Positions 62,830 through 64,000 of a stretch of DNA of 64,000 nucleotides are shown here, in pieces. The translations under genes and the position numbers were made by a program. The notes below the pieces were generated by a model. That model was not told where the DNA came from. It worked only from the letters and a program-made list of their open reading frames with translations, and made no database searches. Each line of letters starts with the position of its first letter. Within the stretch, counting starts at the first letter, position 1. Location: NCBI RefSeq assembly GCF_019049105.1, contig NZ_JAHQZR010000001.1, positions 248,001 to 312,000 on the forward strand. Direction: 5' to 3'. The DNA is from Leucobacter chinensis (GTDB lineage Bacteria > Actinomycetota > Actinomycetes > Actinomycetales > Microbacteriaceae).

Positions 62830-62834
62830 AGGGT

Positions 62835-63281
62835 ATGCAGTGCAACCATCGCGATCATTCCCTCCACCCCTACGACGAGACCGAGCAGCTCGCCTGCGTT
62901 CTCGCGGCAGGCGATATCGGTGACCTCGAGGGCCTCAAGCGTTGGTGTGCCTCGTTGCCCGAGCACACTTATGGGCAAATCTTTATCGAGGTCTTTGCCG
63001 AGTACCAGATTGAGCACTTCAAAACGCCCGAACATGTCGGAGTCACGTGGATCTGCCGAGAGCAACTGCGCCCAAGCACGAGGCCGGGCATCGGCATTCC
63101 GCGGTGTCAGGCGCTCTCTGAAGCGATCGAGGCCTGGCTTGATGAGTGGATTCGAGCCGACCCCGGCCTCTGGCACTACTCGTTGTGGATGGGGGCTCGC
63201 TCAAGCTCGATCATGCGCAGCTACTGGATGAAGCTCGAGAGCGAGCTCAGCGAACTCTGGTCGCATCAGATCGGCTCGTAG
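62835..63281 (+). CDS. Stand-alone SIP-domain-like protein
   Basis: A 148-residue protein resembling the C-terminal NADPH-binding half of siderophore-interacting ferric reductases: CVLAAGDIGDLEGLKRWCASLP and GQIFIEVFAEYQI match the usual GDETALPAI...LEELP...FIEV core. WIRADPGLWHYSLWMGARSS takes the place of the second NAD-binding loop. The FAD domain is absent. It begins with MQCNHRDHSLH, a Cys/His-rich start. The iron-box-like sequence over the promoter supports an iron-linked role. Family assignment is from pattern memory. Confidence 0.55.
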   Translation: MQCNHRDHSLHPYDETEQLACVLAAGDIGDLEGLKRWCASLPEHTYGQIFIEVFAEYQIEHFKTPEHVGVTWICREQLRPSTRPGIGIPRCQALSEAIEAWLDEWIRADPGLWHYSLWMGARSSSIMRSYWMKLESELSELWSHQIGS

Positions 63282-63303
63282 CTCACACGGGCAAACACCC
63301 GCT

Positions 63304-63338
63304 CGCACCCCGGCGACCCACGCGCCGGGGTGCGTTTT
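63304..63338 (+). terminator. Intrinsic terminator after the SIP-like gene
   Basis: CGCACCCCGGCG, seven-base loop ACCCACG, then CGCCGGGGTGCG followed by TTTT: a 12-bp perfect stem. Confidence 0.85.
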
Positions 63339-63378
63339 CTGGCGACTCTGCCGAGTCATCACCCCAAGAAAGGTACTT

Positions 63379-64000
63379 GTGAAGCGCAATCACACTGAAT
63401 GGAACGGCGGCCTGCAAACCGAGGCCGTGCAACTGCTCGACGAGGGCGGCCGCATCGTCGTGTGCCCCACGAAGGTCGGCTACATTATTCTCACCGCCGA
63501 CCGTGCGGGGCTCGACCGAAAGTTCGAGGTCAAGCAGCGTGCCCTCACGAAGCCCGGCGTTGTTCTTTGCGGATCGATGGACCAGTTGCGTTCGCTCGCG
63601 AAGCTCACCCCCGAGATTGAACGGTTTTACGAGACTCACTGGGAGCAGGACGTGCTCATGGGCTGCATCTTGCCCTGGTCAGACGAGGGCAAGCAGTTCT
63701 TGCCGAACGACGGATCTGAAGAGCTCGTGACCGACGAGCGCGGCACGAGCTGCTTCATCATTCGCTTCGGGCGACCCGGCGAGTATATTGCCAAGGAGCT
63801 CTGGGATCGGGAGAAAAAACTCACCTTCGCGAGTTCTGCGAACCCATCAGGTAAGGGGAACCGCGGGGTGATCGAGGGCATCGGCGAGGCGATTGACGCC
63901 GAAGCCGATCTCGTCATTGAGGGCGACGACTACGTTCGTTCGATCCAGCCAAACGCGACCCCAGAGACGCGGTACGAGCAGGGCGTCATGGTGTCGTTTG
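63379..64000 (+). CDS. Divergent Sua5/YciO/YrdC family protein (3' partial)
   Basis: At least 207 residues, running off the right edge. The start is GTG behind AAGAAAGG. The YrdC fold is seen in GGRIVVCPTKVGYIILTAD, EVKQRALTKPGVVLCGSMDQ and the nucleotide-site motif FASSANPSGKGN. Family enzymes make threonylcarbamoyl-AMP for the t6A tRNA modification. The opening PTKVGYIIL differs clearly from the usual PTETVYGLG, and the position is beside a SIP-domain gene and not a ribosomal/tsa locus, so a specialised paralogue is likely. Confidence 0.75.
   Translation, partial: MKRNHTEWNGGLQTEAVQLLDEGGRIVVCPTKVGYIILTADRAGLDRKFEVKQRALTKPGVVLCGSMDQLRSLAKLTPEIERFYETHWEQDVLMGCILPWSDEGKQFLPNDGSEELVTDERGTSCFIIRFGRPGEYIAKELWDREKKLTFASSANPSGKGNRGVIEGIGEAIDAEADLVIEGDDYVRSIQPNATPETRYEQGVMVSF

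Overview
The window is a gene-dense, high-GC stretch of an actinobacterial chromosome, most probably from the family Microbacteriaceae (Leucobacter-like; the genus is not resolved). Evidence seen here: a mycothione reductase, DUF3039, DUF2469, DUF2017 and Septum_form genes, the gene order yraN-comM-dprA-xerC-M23-rpsB-tsf-pyrH-frr-cdsA, frequent GTG/TTG starts, and a recurring TAnnnT hexamer 6-7 nt before start codons, which indicates leaderless mRNAs. No insertion sequence, prophage, CRISPR array or rRNA was found. The longest stretch without a gene is about 290 bases, upstream of rpsB.

Layout. 1-5.5 kb: cell-surface polymer genes (two CDP-glycerol glycerophosphotransferase-type proteins flanking an opposing family-2 glycosyltransferase) and an ABC-2 type exporter pair. 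5.5-7.5 kb: DUF3039, pncB (NAD salvage), DUF2469. 7.7-12 kb: yraN-comM-dprA (natural-transformation genes) and xerC. 12-17.7 kb: a degenerate M23 peptidase, then the translation/UMP/CDP-DAG block rpsB, tsf, pyrH, frr, cdsA, followed by a four-headed DivIVA-like protein. 17.8-28 kb: envelope and polarity genes: a secreted lysozyme-fold protein, an RNase HI fused to an NTF2-like domain, a protein with two complete membrane-GGDEF modules, and a 1034-residue Scy-like coiled-coil protein whose 11-residue repeats place a histidine in register over hundreds of residues. A membrane protein and a thioredoxin/TPR co-chaperone follow. 28-37 kb: cysteine desulfurase and mnmA (tRNA thiolation), ligA, tag, gatCAB. 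37-41.3 kb: DNA-damage tolerance (dinB; umuD-umuC behind a perfect SOS box) and an opposing metallopeptidase-clpS-DUF2017 operon. 41.4-45.5 kb: MFS transporter, BrkB, and a SulP anion transporter preceded by a small overlapping leader ORF. 45.6-51 kb: tRNA-His, orn, def, and a TetR-controlled MaoC/acyl-CoA synthetase/MFS cluster. 51-58 kb: a lipoprotein, a Fic protein with its own palindromic operator, DUF2871, mycothione reductase, a Rho-N domain protein, hrpB. 58-64 kb: LysE exporter facing a MocR regulator, an unusual phosphosulfolactate-synthase-like/PrpD operon behind a 26-bp perfect palindrome, a SIP-domain protein with an iron-box-like promoter, and the start of a divergent Sua5/YrdC protein.

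Best candidates for something new: the histidine comb in the Scy-like coiled coil; the tandem 6TM-GGDEF protein; the ComA-like/PrpD operon with its operators; the SulP leader ORF; and dinB, whose first catalytic Asp lies upstream of every canonical in-frame start codon.
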